From Candidatus Scybalocola faecigallinarum (GTDB lineage Bacteria > Bacillota > Clostridia > Lachnospirales > Lachnospiraceae), in contig DVIT01000057.1 of NCBI GenBank assembly GCA_018711005.1, positions 1 through 35,327 of the forward strand: DNA of 35,327 nt, given 5' to 3'. Below, piece by piece: positions 23,342 through 30,553 of the stretch; the stretch's first letter is position 1, and each line of letters begins with the position of its first letter. A program made the position numbers and the translations under genes. The notes below the pieces were generated by a model that saw only the letters and a program-made list of their open reading frames with translations, was not told the origin of the DNA and did no database searches.

Positions 23342-24547
23342 TTACATCGTTTCCAAGGTCTGACGGATCGCACGGATAAAATCAAGGCTGTTAAGCACAG
23401 TGACATCCTGCAGTGTAGTGATCAGCGCCAGGTCTTTTGTCATCTTTCCGGACTCAATCGTATCCAGTGTGGCTTTTTCCAGCTTATCGGCAAATTCCAT
23501 CAGCTCTTTGTTGCCATCCAGCTCGCCGCGTTTGCGCAGAGCGCCTGTCCATGCAAAAATCGTAGCAACAGAGTTTGTGGATGTTTCTTCACCGGCCAGA
23601 TGCTTATAATAGTGACGCTGCACGGTACCGTGAGCAGCTTCGTATTCGTAATAGCCGTCCGGAGATACTAAAACGCTGGTCATCATAGCCAGAGAACCAA
23701 AGGCTGATGAGATCATATCGCTCATTACATCGCCATCATAGTTTTTGCAGGCCCAAATATAGCCGCCTTCTGACTTCATGACACGGGCAACAGCGTCATC
23801 GATCAGTGTATAGAAATATTCAATGCCGGCAGCTTCAAACTTTTCAGCATATTCATTGTCATAAATTTCCTGGAAAATGTCTTTAAATGTATGGTCATAC
23901 TTTTTGGAAATAGTATCCTTTGTCGCAAACCACAGATCCTGTTTTGTATCCAGGGCATAATTAAAGCAGCTTCTTGCAAAGCTTTCAATGGATTTATTAA
24001 TATTATGCATACCCTGCACAATACCGGCCCCTGTAAAATCATGGACAAGCTCTCTTGTCTCATTGCCATTTTCATCTGTATATACAAGCTCTACTTTTCC
24101 AGGTCCGGGGATCTTCATTTCAGAACCTTTATATACATCACCATAGGCATGTCTTGCAATGGTAATAGGCTTTTTCCAGTTTTTTACGCAAGGCTCAATG
24201 CCCTTAACAACAATCGGCGCCCGGAACACAGTACCATCCAGGATAGCACGGATCGTACCATTAGGGCTTTTCCACATTTCCTTCAGGTTATATTCCTTAA
24301 CACGGGCAGCATTAGGTGTGATCGTAGCACACTTTACGGCAACGCCATATTTTTTTGTGGCAAGGGCCGAATCCACGGTCACCTGGTCATCAGTTTCATT
24401 TCTTTTTTCCAGCCCAAGGTCATAATATTCTGTATTCAGGTCAATGTAAGGAAGCAAAAGCTCATCCTTAATATACTGCCATAAAATACGTGTCATTTCG
24501 TCGCCGTCCATCTCCACCAGCGGTGTTGTCATCTTAATTTTTTCCAT
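23342..24547 (-). CDS. icd: NADP-dependent isocitrate dehydrogenase (homodimeric, eukaryote-like type)
   Basis: This 401-aa enzyme converts isocitrate to 2-oxoglutarate and CO2 with NADPH formation. The subfamily is clear from [50 protein letters not shown], the metal-site aspartates near [28 protein letters not shown], and the coenzyme segment [27 protein letters not shown] (both read in pieces). Length is standard for this type and it differs from the longer E. coli-like form. AGGAGG lies 12 bases before the ATG, in a leader with a duplicated segment. It is the first gene of the operon with the citrate synthase-like gene and a GntR regulator. Confidence 0.93.
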   Translation of the reverse strand: MEKIKMTTPLVEMDGDEMTRILWQYIKDELLLPYIDLNTEYYDLGLEKRNETDDQVTVDSALATKKYGVAVKCATITPNAARVKEYNLKEMWKSPNGTIRAILDGTVFRAPIVVKGIEPCVKNWKKPITIARHAYGDVYKGSEMKIPGPGKVELVYTDENGNETRELVHDFTGAGIVQGMHNINKSIESFARSCFNYALDTKQDLWFATKDTISKKYDHTFKDIFQEIYDNEYAEKFEAAGIEYFYTLIDDAVARVMKSEGGYIWACKNYDGDVMSDMISSAFGSLAMMTSVLVSPDGYYEYEAAHGTVQRHYYKHLAGEETSTNSVATIFAWTGALRKRGELDGNKELMEFADKLEKATLDTIESGKMTKDLALITTLQDVTVLNSLDFIRAIRQTLETM

Positions 24548-24556
24548 GATTTCTCG

Positions 24557-24644
24557 TTTCCTCCTTTTTCCGGCCTGCTTTTTAAGGCCATGCAGGTATC
24601 CCCCTGGGGGATTTCCTCCTTTTTCGGCCTGATTTTTTAAAGCC
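24557..24644. repeat. Imperfect direct repeat in the icd leader
   Basis: Two 33-base units (24557-24589 and 24612-24644), both starting TTTCCTCCTTTTT.CGGCCTG on the plus strand, are about 80-85% identical. Each carries a strong Shine-Dalgarno core on the minus strand. Between them lies the palindrome ATCCCCCTGGGGGAT (24598-24612), which could mask the outer unit. An ATG between the units opens a 20-codon frame that overlaps the icd start, so a leader-peptide or decoy-RBS effect is conceivable. Confidence 0.7.
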
Positions 24645-24681
24645 GTATCGGTGTATTCCTGTGCTTAAGTATCATTGTATT

Positions 24682-24710
24682 ATTGTATACCATTTTATGA
24701 GGGATTTCAA
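24682..24710 (-). promoter_or_regulatory. Promoter of icd-citrate synthase-gntR
   Basis: On the minus strand a -35 TTGAAA (24710-24705) and -10 TACAAT (24687-24682) are 17 bases apart. The leader to icd is about 130 bases and includes the duplicated segment. Confidence 0.7.
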
Positions 24711-24923
24711 GAATTATTAGGCATAAAATAAGAGACTTGTCGCTTGGGGCTCTGCAAGAAAACTTTTCCCGACACACTTCGGCCCCCAAATGCATTTTTC
24801 CCGATTGGGCCGTAGATTTTTTTTAAATTCATCCAGCTTTGTGAACACCGGAGTTGCTTAAGTTCCGCACAATAGCACCCATCTGCCGCCCATATCATAT
24901 AATAAGAATAAAAAGAGTCTGCC
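24711..24923. other. Gene-free stretch before the subtilase gene
   Basis: This lies between the icd promoter and the plus-strand protease gene. A TATAAT at 24898-24903 is the only promoter-like element for the protease and has no clear -35, so an alternative sigma factor is possible. The small minus-strand frame here has no ribosome binding site and I do not count it as a gene. Confidence 0.5.
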
Positions 24924-25832
24924 ATGAACAATGTCCGTTTATATGTTCACAGAAATGCTCCCAATGTTTCTTCCTATACAGGAAAAAACGTGGGCATTGC
25001 TGTTTTAGATACAGGGATATTCCCTCATATAGATTTTACGCTGCCTTACAGCAGGATTGCCGCCTTTAAGGACTTTGTAGGAGGCCGTTCCCGGCCTTAT
25101 GATGATAACGGCCATGGGACACATATTTGCGGGATCTGCTGCGGCAATGGCATAGCATCCAGGGGAAAATACTGCGGCATTGCCCCCAACAGCCACCTCA
25201 TTGTAGGAAAAATACTGGATAACACCGGCAATGGCAGTATTTTATCAATACTTGAAGCCATCCGTTGGGTCATTGACACAAAACAACAGTATAACACAAG
25301 GATTTTAAATATATCCATCGGAACGGATACGCTGGAAACGGTCCGTGAGGACTGCCCGTTAGTCCGGGGCGTTAATGAAGCATGGGATTCTGGCCTTGTG
25401 GTTGTAGCAGCAGCGGGAAATAACGGTCCTGGTCCCATGTCAGTTACAGCCCCCGGCATCAGCCGGAAAATCATAACCGTTGGTGCTGCAGATGATAATA
25501 AACACATCTACCTCCATGGAAAAAAAATAAGCAACTATTCCGGGCGGGGGCCCACAAGAGAATGCATCCGGAAGCCAGATGTGGTTGCCCCAGGCTCTAA
25601 TATTATTTCATGCAGCAGCCGCATGTCCGGAAATAATTATACTTACACCGGCCGCAGCGGCACTTCCATGGCCACACCTATTGTCAGCGGGTGTATTGCC
25701 CTGCTTCTGGAAAAATATCCGTCCATGACCAACAAGGATGTTAAACTGCGCCTGCGTTCCTGCTGCAATGATCTTGGGCTTCCCAAAAACCAGCAGGGAT
25801 GGGGAATGGTCAATCTGGCACGGCTTCTTTAA
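24924..25832 (+). CDS. Intracellular subtilisin-like serine protease (S8 family)
   Basis: This 302-aa subtilase has a complete catalytic triad: Asp29 in VAVLDTG-like AVLDTG, His64 in DDNGHGTHICG, and Ser248 in GTSMATPIVSG. The oxyanion asparagine is N166 in AAAGNNGPG. There is no signal peptide, propeptide or membrane anchor, and the mature domain starts about 20 residues in, so it should be cytoplasmic, like AprX-type enzymes. Several cysteines sit in the core (HICGICCG). The ribosome binding site is weak (AAGAG 8 bases upstream). It is a lone gene ending at a strong terminator. The physiological substrate is unknown; protein turnover in stationary phase or sporulation is plausible. Confidence 0.88.
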   Translation: MNNVRLYVHRNAPNVSSYTGKNVGIAVLDTGIFPHIDFTLPYSRIAAFKDFVGGRSRPYDDNGHGTHICGICCGNGIASRGKYCGIAPNSHLIVGKILDNTGNGSILSILEAIRWVIDTKQQYNTRILNISIGTDTLETVREDCPLVRGVNEAWDSGLVVVAAAGNNGPGPMSVTAPGISRKIITVGAADDNKHIYLHGKKISNYSGRGPTRECIRKPDVVAPGSNIISCSSRMSGNNYTYTGRSGTSMATPIVSGCIALLLEKYPSMTNKDVKLRLRSCCNDLGLPKNQQGWGMVNLARLL

Positions 25833-25890
25833 CCTATCCGTTTCCAGTATATTTTTTTGCGGCAATCCATCCATAAACAAAACTATAACA

Positions 25891-25937
25891 TAAAACAGCC
25901 CGGACAGACTTCAAAACGGTCTGTCCGGGCTGTTTTA
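25891..25937. terminator. Bidirectional intrinsic terminator
   Basis: A perfect 19-bp stem (TAAAACAGCCCGGACAGAC 25891-25909 and its complement 25919-25937) with a 9-base loop separates the convergent protease and nucleotidyltransferase genes. Short A/T flanks serve both strands. Confidence 0.88.
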
Positions 25938-25979
25938 TACTGTCCGCTGCAAATCACCCTTCCATGTTTAAAAAAACGG

Positions 25980-26906
25980 TTATTTTTGCGGCCACAATAT
26001 ACGGGGATACTCTCCCTGATTTTTCATATCTTCGATTGCCTGCACCACTACCGGCTTATCCTCCCGATAAGTTACGCCGTACCAGCGGTCCTCGCATGGC
26101 AGCACTTTTACTGTCGCCTTGCCTTCATCCAGTAATTCTCCCACAACATTGGGAAGAAAGTATTCGCATTTTTCAGGATTATTTTTAAGACCTTCCTCCA
26201 AAAATGCCGGAAAACGATTTTTTAATTCTGTGAGCATGCTTTTATTAAAGCCCCAGATATTCATGGAAACAATGCTTCCTTTTGGAATATCAGTCCAGGT
26301 CTGTCCGTCATCCTCAGTATAGGCGGCACCGCTGCCCTTCTTTTCAATACGGGTCCGTTCATGGATTCCTTTAAGCAGTCCCTGATCATCTGTGGTACAT
26401 ACGCCGCGGGATACATAGCCAAAATCAGTCAGCGTATTCTCCACACGGTAACCAACCATCGCATACCGGTACTTATCATCATCCGGATGGGATACAAGAT
26501 AGTCGTAAATCACCTTAAATGCCTGCTGCCCGTAATAATCATCCGCATTGATCACGGCAAAAGGTCCCTGGATGCTGTTAATGCAGCTTAAAACCGCATG
26601 TCCGGTTCCCCAGGGCTTTACCCGGCCCTCCGGCACGCAAAATCCTTCCGGAATATTGTGAATATCCTGGAAAACATATTCCACTTCCATATATCTGGAA
26701 ACTTTATCGCCAACCCGCTCTTTAAAGTCCTTTTCCAGTTCCCTTTTAATAATAAATATGACCTTTTTAAAGCCAGCTCTCATCGCATCGTAAATTGAAA
26801 AATCAATGATAATATCGCCCTGGGCGTTTAAAGGATCGATCTGCTTCAGACCGCCATAGCGGCTGCCCATACCTGCAGCCATGATCACCAGAACAGGCTC
26901 TCTCAT
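25980..26906 (-). CDS. Sugar-phosphate nucleotidyltransferase family protein
   Basis: This 308-aa GT-A fold nucleotidyltransferase has the N-terminal signature AAGMGSRYGGLKQIDPL, close to the G-x-G-x-R...K motif of NDP-sugar pyrophosphorylases. INADDYYG carries the metal-binding Asp pair, GTGHAVLSC contacts the nucleotide base or sugar, and SMNIWGFNKSML lies in the second half. The substrate is not clear; glucose-1-phosphate-like and phosphocholine cytidylyltransferase-like enzymes share these motifs. The ATG at 26906 is preferred because AGAGG is 9-10 bases upstream, whereas the ATG three codons earlier directly abuts it. It is a single gene with a leader containing two hairpins. Confidence 0.78.
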   Translation of the reverse strand: MREPVLVIMAAGMGSRYGGLKQIDPLNAQGDIIIDFSIYDAMRAGFKKVIFIIKRELEKDFKERVGDKVSRYMEVEYVFQDIHNIPEGFCVPEGRVKPWGTGHAVLSCINSIQGPFAVINADDYYGQQAFKVIYDYLVSHPDDDKYRYAMVGYRVENTLTDFGYVSRGVCTTDDQGLLKGIHERTRIEKKGSGAAYTEDDGQTWTDIPKGSIVSMNIWGFNKSMLTELKNRFPAFLEEGLKNNPEKCEYFLPNVVGELLDEGKATVKVLPCEDRWYGVTYREDKPVVVQAIEDMKNQGEYPRILWPQK

Positions 26907-26934
26907 CCTCTTCATCCTCTCTTCTTACTGTATT

Positions 26935-26968
26935 GCCGTACCTTATACGGCATAAGGGAATCCCTTAT
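26935..26968. promoter_or_regulatory. Paired palindromes in the nucleotidyltransferase leader
   Basis: GCCGTA-CCTTA-TACGGC (26935-26951) is directly followed by the near-perfect palindrome ATAAGGGA-A-TCCCTTAT (26952-26968). A possible minus-strand -10 (TATAAT, 26996-26991) lies upstream without a good -35. The pair could be an operator or an mRNA leader structure. Confidence 0.4.
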
Positions 26969-27031
26969 CCGGAATTTCCAATGTTCTTTTATTATAAAGC
27001 ATTTAAAAGCGGATTGCTATCCCAAAACTGT

Positions 27032-27268
27032 TTACTTATAGATTTTTTTGGATTTTGTGATAATATCCAACAGCGGCTCATGTAAAATATCCGATAAGAT
27101 CAGCAGTGATCCCATGGACGGGCGGCACATTTTCGTTTCCCATAAATGGATCGTATTTGTGCTGACTCCGATCAGATTTGCCAGTTCCTGCTGGGTAATG
27201 TTGTTGCGTATCCGGTACTCTTTCAAAGAGTACCCTAATTCTGTCATTTTGTAAGTTTCTTCAATCAT
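27032..27268 (-). CDS. Small XRE-type helix-turn-helix regulator
   Basis: This 78-aa protein is almost entirely one Cro/CI-type domain. YSLKEYRIRNNITQQELANLIG is followed by VSTNTIHLWETKMCRPSMGSLLILSDIL, with the typical Q-x-x-L-A...W-E pattern. It has no effector domain. The ATG at 27268 has GGAGG 12 bases upstream. A three-codon frame ATG-AAA-ATA-TGA begins at an ideal spacing from the same site and overlaps the start. An inverted repeat just upstream may be its own operator. It is separated from the mnmM gene upstream by 103 bases, so the pair could share a transcript. Target genes are unknown. Confidence 0.85.
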   Translation of the reverse strand: MIEETYKMTELGYSLKEYRIRNNITQQELANLIGVSTNTIHLWETKMCRPSMGSLLILSDILHEPLLDIITKSKKIYK

Positions 27269-27285
27269 ATTTTCATCGTCCCTCC

Positions 27286-27319
27286 ATATGTAATATTGGT
27301 TTCCTAATGCATTACATAT
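27286..27319. promoter_or_regulatory. Inverted repeat upstream of the XRE gene (candidate auto-operator)
   Basis: Perfect 9-bp arms ATATGTAAT (27286-27294) and ATTACATAT (27311-27319) are separated by 16 bases. A further perfect 10-bp palindrome, TAATGCATTA (27305-27314), overlaps the second arm. The left arm overlaps the Shine-Dalgarno region, so binding of a dimeric regulator here would block expression of the XRE gene. Confidence 0.55.
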
Positions 27320-27371
27320 TTTAGCATAAACAGATTGAATTATTTGTCGTTTTGCCACGAGTGACTAAAAA

Positions 27372-27938
27372 TTATCTCAGTTTTTTTATAAGATATAAAA
27401 TCGGCGGCTGATTGGCTCTGTTGTGGTTTTCCAGGCGGAAAACTTCATAAAATTTCCCGGGAAGCTCATGCAACAATTCATCGACATTTTCCATTTCTTC
27501 CCGGCCCCCTTCGTGTCCCCAGTAGGCAAGGATACAGCCGATCCCTCCGATTTTCAGGGCATTCAGGCATTTTCTAACAGCAGGGATCGTTGTCGAAGCC
27601 TGAGTAACCACGTTATCTTCGCCTTTGGGAAGATAGCCCAGATTAAAGCAAAAACCGGCAATGGGTTCCCGGACATATTGCTCCACCTGGTCGTGGGATA
27701 TCAGATGAAGTTTTGCGCGGCTGTCCATATGTGACGCTTCCAGTCGCAATTTCGTATTGGCAAGGGCTTCTTTCTGAATATCAAATGCATGGACGCAGCC
27801 GCTGTCGCCTACAAGGCGGCACAAAAATTCCGTATCAAAGCCATTGCCCGCCGTTGCATCCACAACCGTATCTCCTTCGTTAATATATTCCTGCATGATC
27901 TCATGATAAATCTCTACCATTCTTTTTCCAAAAAACAT
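27372..27938 (-). CDS. mnmM: tRNA (mnm5s2U34) methyltransferase MnmM / YtqB family
   Basis: This 188-aa class I SAM-dependent methyltransferase is of the YtqB/MnmM family (formerly 'putative rRNA methylase'). The SAM motif is VVDATAGNGFDTEFL (25-39), and the acidic ribose-binding residue lies in HAFDIQ. The family NLGYLPKG replaces the usual NPPY, and GGIGCILAYWGHEGG and NHNRANQPPILYLIKK follow. B. subtilis YtqB methylates aminomethyl-uridine at the wobble base of certain tRNAs. The ATG at 27938 is chosen over an upstream in-frame start 46 codons earlier because the homology starts there and AGGAAG is 8 bases upstream. Length matches the family. Confidence 0.85.
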   Translation of the reverse strand: MFFGKRMVEIYHEIMQEYINEGDTVVDATAGNGFDTEFLCRLVGDSGCVHAFDIQKEALANTKLRLEASHMDSRAKLHLISHDQVEQYVREPIAGFCFNLGYLPKGEDNVVTQASTTIPAVRKCLNALKIGGIGCILAYWGHEGGREEMENVDELLHELPGKFYEVFRLENHNRANQPPILYLIKKLR

Positions 27939-28018
27939 CGATAACTTCCTTTCTTTATATGCTCCATGCACGCCGGCCGGAACAATCATTCTTTTTGTGT
28001 CACATCTGCAGTATCCTG

Positions 28019-28027
28019 CATAGTATA
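28019..28027 (+). promoter_or_regulatory. Possible sigma-K/E type -10 before the Cys-rich gene
   Basis: CATAGTATA fits the mother-cell sigma-K -10 form CATAnnnTA, with CACA about 15-17 bases upstream (28001-28004). No sigma-A pair fits here. The match is short, so this is only suggestive. Confidence 0.35.
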
Positions 28028-28057
28028 AAGCAAAAGCAAAATTCAGGAGGAACTGAT

Positions 28058-28279
28058 ATGAGTGATTTAGCAGCAACCAGCTGTTGCAACAATGATTGTG
28101 GATGTGGAGTAGATACCTGCGGAGGTAACAATTCCTGGTTATGGATCATCATCCTTTTATTCTTATGCGGAGGATGCGGCAATAACAACGGCTTCCTTAA
28201 CAATGGTGATGACTGCAGCTGCATTTTCATTATCTTACTGCTTATGTGCTGCTGCGGCGGCAATAGCCTGTGCGGCTGA
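28058..28279 (+). CDS. Small Cys/Gly-rich protein ('chorion class high-cysteine' HCB type)
   Basis: This 73-aa protein has about 16 cysteines and many Gly/Asn residues. It contains two short hydrophobic stretches, LWIIILLFLCGG and CIFIILLLMCCCGG, each preceded by a Cys/Asn/Gly-rich patch, so it reads as an internal duplication. Similar small proteins are common in Lachnospiraceae, annotated as 'chorion class high-cysteine HCB protein', without known function. AGGAGG lies 8 bases before the ATG at 28058. The composition suggests a disulfide-rich membrane-associated or spore-coat component, which the possible sigma-K-like promoter would support. Two GC-rich hairpins follow. Confidence 0.82.
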   Translation: MSDLAATSCCNNDCGCGVDTCGGNNSWLWIIILLFLCGGCGNNNGFLNNGDDCSCIFIILLLMCCCGGNSLCG

Positions 28280-28294
28280 TTCCGCTGCAACACC

Positions 28295-28322
28295 CTGCCG
28301 GGAGAAATCCCTCTCCCGGCAG
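28295..28322 (+). terminator. Hairpin after the Cys-rich gene
   Basis: An 11-bp perfect stem CTGCCGGGAGA (28295-28305) / TCTCCCGGCAG (28312-28322) begins 15 bases past the stop. The following sequence (TCTTCCC) is a weak T-run, so it may stabilise the mRNA as much as terminate it. Confidence 0.6.
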
Positions 28323-28329
28323 TCTTCCC

Positions 28330-28353
28330 GGGCCGGAGGATTTTCTCCGGCCC
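28330..28353. terminator. Second hairpin between convergent small genes
   Basis: GGGCCGGAG (28330-28338) / CTCCGGCCC (28345-28353) form a 9-bp stem with a 6-base loop. It lies between the Cys-rich gene and the small minus-strand ORF. No T-run is present on either side. Confidence 0.45.
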
Positions 28354-28384
28354 ATTGCTGTGTAAACGTACTGGCTGCAGGCGC

Positions 28385-28549
28385 TTAATCCTGCATTTTA
28401 TGCATTTTCGGGCAGTCAACACTATTCAGGGATTGCTGCTTCTTTTTTTCCATACATTGCCAGTCAATTTCATAAACTGTATTATCCTCAATGATCAGAC
28501 AATCCTCCCTGATCTTTTTTTTATCTTCTCTATTATACATTTTTTCCAA
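28385..28549 (-). CDS. Small acidic/basic ORF of 54 aa, hypothetical
   Basis: An uninterrupted minus-strand frame ends at 28385. A perfect GGAGG (28562-28558) sits 8 bases before a TTG at 28549, giving 54 aa; an in-frame ATG at 28540 or 28564 is the alternative. The peptide is charged and has no membrane span: it starts LEKMYNREDKKKIRED, contains CLIIEDNTVYEIDWQCM, and ends KMHKMQD. The alternating hydrophobic core and well-placed Shine-Dalgarno make a real gene likely, but I do not recognise a family. It fills an otherwise empty 519-base interval. Confidence 0.55.
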   Translation of the reverse strand: MEKMYNREDKKKIREDCLIIEDNTVYEIDWQCMEKKKQQSLNSVDCPKMHKMQD

Positions 28550-28650
28550 ATCAATCGCCTCCATAATTTAACATATGCACTCAAAAGCCAAACGTTTAGC
28601 CCCAGCCGGCCAAATACCCTTAAAAGCCTGTCTCTCAAAAACTCTCCCTC

Positions 28651-28679
28651 TTGACACACCACCGCGTTAATGTTTTAAT
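28651..28679 (+). promoter_or_regulatory. Promoter of the DUF554 gene
   Basis: A consensus -35 TTGACA (28651-28656) and -10 TTTAAT (28674-28679) are 17 bases apart. The leader before the start codon is about 110 bases, longer than needed. Confidence 0.72.
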
Positions 28680-28703
28680 ATACTATGACAGTCTGACAAG
28701 CGG

Positions 28704-28740
28704 CTGAGCAGATGGCAAGCTTGCTTGCACAGATGCTCAG
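28704..28740 (+). promoter_or_regulatory. Structured leader of the DUF554 mRNA
   Basis: A 7-bp outer stem CTGAGCA (28704-28710) / TGCTCAG (28734-28740) encloses an inner GCAAG/CTTGC hairpin (28715-28728). Further GC-rich repeats of GCTTGC and CTGCTTGCAG occur downstream. It does not match a riboswitch class I know. Confidence 0.35.
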
Positions 28741-28798
28741 ACATTTGCCAGAACAACGGGCTGCTTGCAGACCAGACAACCAGAAGGGAGACCCTGAA

Positions 28799-29491
28799 AT
28801 GATCGGAACCATTGTTAATACACTGATGATTGCTGTTGGAAGTCTTTTTGGCGGACTTCTTAATAAAGGAATTCCAAAAAAATATGAAACTGCTATGCTG
28901 AATGCCTGCGGTCTGGCGGCTTTCGGCGTTGGGATCAATGCCATTGCCAGCAACATGCCGGACAGCAAATACCCTGTACTGTTTATTGTCAGTCTTGTCC
29001 TTGGCAGCCTGATCGGCACAAAGCTCCGGCTGGATGACCGGCTTAACGGCTTTATTGACAAGCATTCCAACGGAAAGCTGGGTCAGGGGATCGTTACCGG
29101 CGTGCTGATCTACTGTATCGGCTCCCTTTCCATCGTAGGTCCGGTTATGGCAGCGCTGAACCAGGACTATACGTTTCTTTTTACAAATGCATCTTTAGAT
29201 CTGGTCACTTCCACTGTGCTATCCTCTGCCTACGGCATTGGCATGATCGTATGTGCAGCCATCTTATTTTTATGGCAGGGAAGTATTTATGTACTGACCA
29301 AATACATATGGGCGGATTTTTTCAGCACAGAACTAATATGTGAATTATGTATTGTAGGCGGTTTTCTTATTGCATGTACCGGACTTGGAATCTTAAGCAT
29401 AAAAAAATTTAAGGTTTTAGATATGCTTCCGTCTTTATTTGTGCCTGTCGTCTTTTTTATCGGACTGAACATTTACAATCTCATCCTTTAA
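28799..29491 (+). CDS. DUF554 family membrane protein (YdfK/YqgA-like)
   Basis: This 230-aa integral membrane protein has about six to seven hydrophobic spans. It shows the DUF554 pattern: an N-terminal IGTIVNTLMIAVGSLFGGLL, followed by GINAI, GSLIGTKLRLDDRLN, GVLIYCIGSLSIVGP and SSAYGIGMI. The family is widespread and described as a possible transporter, with no firm function. AAGGGAG lies 8 bases before the ATG at 28799. In-frame codons upstream of it fall in the structured leader and are not counted. The next gene follows after 107 bases without a strong terminator, so read-through is likely. Confidence 0.85.
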   Translation: MIGTIVNTLMIAVGSLFGGLLNKGIPKKYETAMLNACGLAAFGVGINAIASNMPDSKYPVLFIVSLVLGSLIGTKLRLDDRLNGFIDKHSNGKLGQGIVTGVLIYCIGSLSIVGPVMAALNQDYTFLFTNASLDLVTSTVLSSAYGIGMIVCAAILFLWQGSIYVLTKYIWADFFSTELICELCIVGGFLIACTGLGILSIKKFKVLDMLPSLFVPVVFFIGLNIYNLIL

Positions 29492-29598
29492 ACTGCCTGT
29501 GGGCTTTCCGGACGATTTTCAGGTCTTTAGCCAAAGGATTTACCTTAAAGGATGCACATACCTGCCATCTGTAAACATATACTATTATTAATCACAGA

Positions 29599-30465
29599 AT
29601 GAGTAAGGATGTGATTGCCGTCAGCGAGCCGTCAAAGCTTACCCCTTTAGATGAACAGACCTTTGGGAATATGTCCCAGATGATTAAAGCCTCCGTGCCT
29701 TACATGAGTCCCCAGGCCGCCAGGCCCATGGCCATGCTGGCACGTTTGATGGAACTTCAAAATACGATCAATTACTTTCGCCTTCCCGGAAAGGTCCGGG
29801 CATGCAGTATCGGCAGCCGCCGACCATCTCCTGAGGAGCTGCTTTTGGATCTGCGCAAATATTGCAGCGGAAATGAAGCCAAAACGATCGATACGCTTTT
29901 AAATGCTATGAAAATCGGGAAATTCTACGAAAAATTTAAAGATATGGAAAATAATCCTGAGTTTAGCCAGCTATTTCAGGCCTTAAGCTCTGTCCAGGGA
30001 ATGAATCCTTTTCAAAATGCAGCCTTTGCCCAGGCCATGAGCCAGGCACAGGAACCCTGCTCCGGTCAGGCTGCGGATCCCGGCGGCACTTACATTCCTG
30101 CCTCAAATACCCACGGAGGTGAGACTATGAAACCGTCTATAAATCCGGAACAGGTGCTGAAAAATATAAATCCGGAATTATTGAAAAATATTGACCTGAA
30201 CAAATTTAATCAATTAGTGCAGGCCATAAATTCCGGAAACTTTCCGGGATCCGAAAAGTTTCCATTTTCCTCATTTCAAAACGATTCCTTAAATTCCCGT
30301 TTTCAGGGAAACAAAAACAGTTACCGGCAAAGTGAGCCTGACAGGGAATCGCCCCCACCGGCCTTTGAGACGCCGGTTTCCGGTTTTAATGAAGAACGCT
30401 TAAAAGCGCTGCTCTCACCAGAGCAGCTCCAGCTTTATGAATCACTAAAAAAATCCATGACCTGA
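29599..30465 (+). CDS. Uncharacterised Gln/Asn/Pro-rich soluble protein
   Basis: This 288-aa protein matches no family I recognise. Residues 20 to about 135 look helical and ordered (MSQMIKASVPYMSPQAARPMAMLARLMELQ and later LLDLRKYCSGNEAKTIDTLLNAMKIGKFYEKF). The rest is low in complexity, rich in Asn, Gln, Ser, Phe and Pro, with NPEQVLKNINPELLKNIDLNKFN repeats and a conserved-looking end (ERLKALLSPEQLQLYESLKK). There is no signal peptide or membrane span. No Shine-Dalgarno is visible before the ATG. A TATACT box at 29578-29583 lies only 15 bases upstream, so the mRNA may be nearly leaderless, or the gene is read from the DUF554 transcript. A strong terminator follows. A scaffold or spore-associated role is only a guess. 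Confidence 0.6.
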   Translation: MSKDVIAVSEPSKLTPLDEQTFGNMSQMIKASVPYMSPQAARPMAMLARLMELQNTINYFRLPGKVRACSIGSRRPSPEELLLDLRKYCSGNEAKTIDTLLNAMKIGKFYEKFKDMENNPEFSQLFQALSSVQGMNPFQNAAFAQAMSQAQEPCSGQAADPGGTYIPASNTHGGETMKPSINPEQVLKNINPELLKNIDLNKFNQLVQAINSGNFPGSEKFPFSSFQNDSLNSRFQGNKNSYRQSEPDRESPPPAFETPVSGFNEERLKALLSPEQLQLYESLKKSMT

Positions 30466-30514
30466 TCCTCGGTTCGGGGAAAGGAAGTTCCCCCTATCCG
30501 AGCTTTGCAAAACA

Positions 30515-30546
30515 GCGGCAGCATTTCCACGGTGAAATGCTGCCGC
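30515..30546. terminator. Bidirectional intrinsic terminator
   Basis: A 13-bp perfect stem GCGGCAGCATTTC (30515-30527) / GAAATGCTGCCGC (30534-30546) has a TTTT on the plus side and a TTTT on the minus side. It ends both the 29599 gene and the MATE gene. Confidence 0.85.
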
Positions 30547-30553
30547 ATTTTAC

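Noticed and set aside
24707-24931. 74-aa minus-strand frame upstream of icd
   Set aside because: No ribosome binding site, and composition unlike a protein; it overlaps the start of the subtilase gene.
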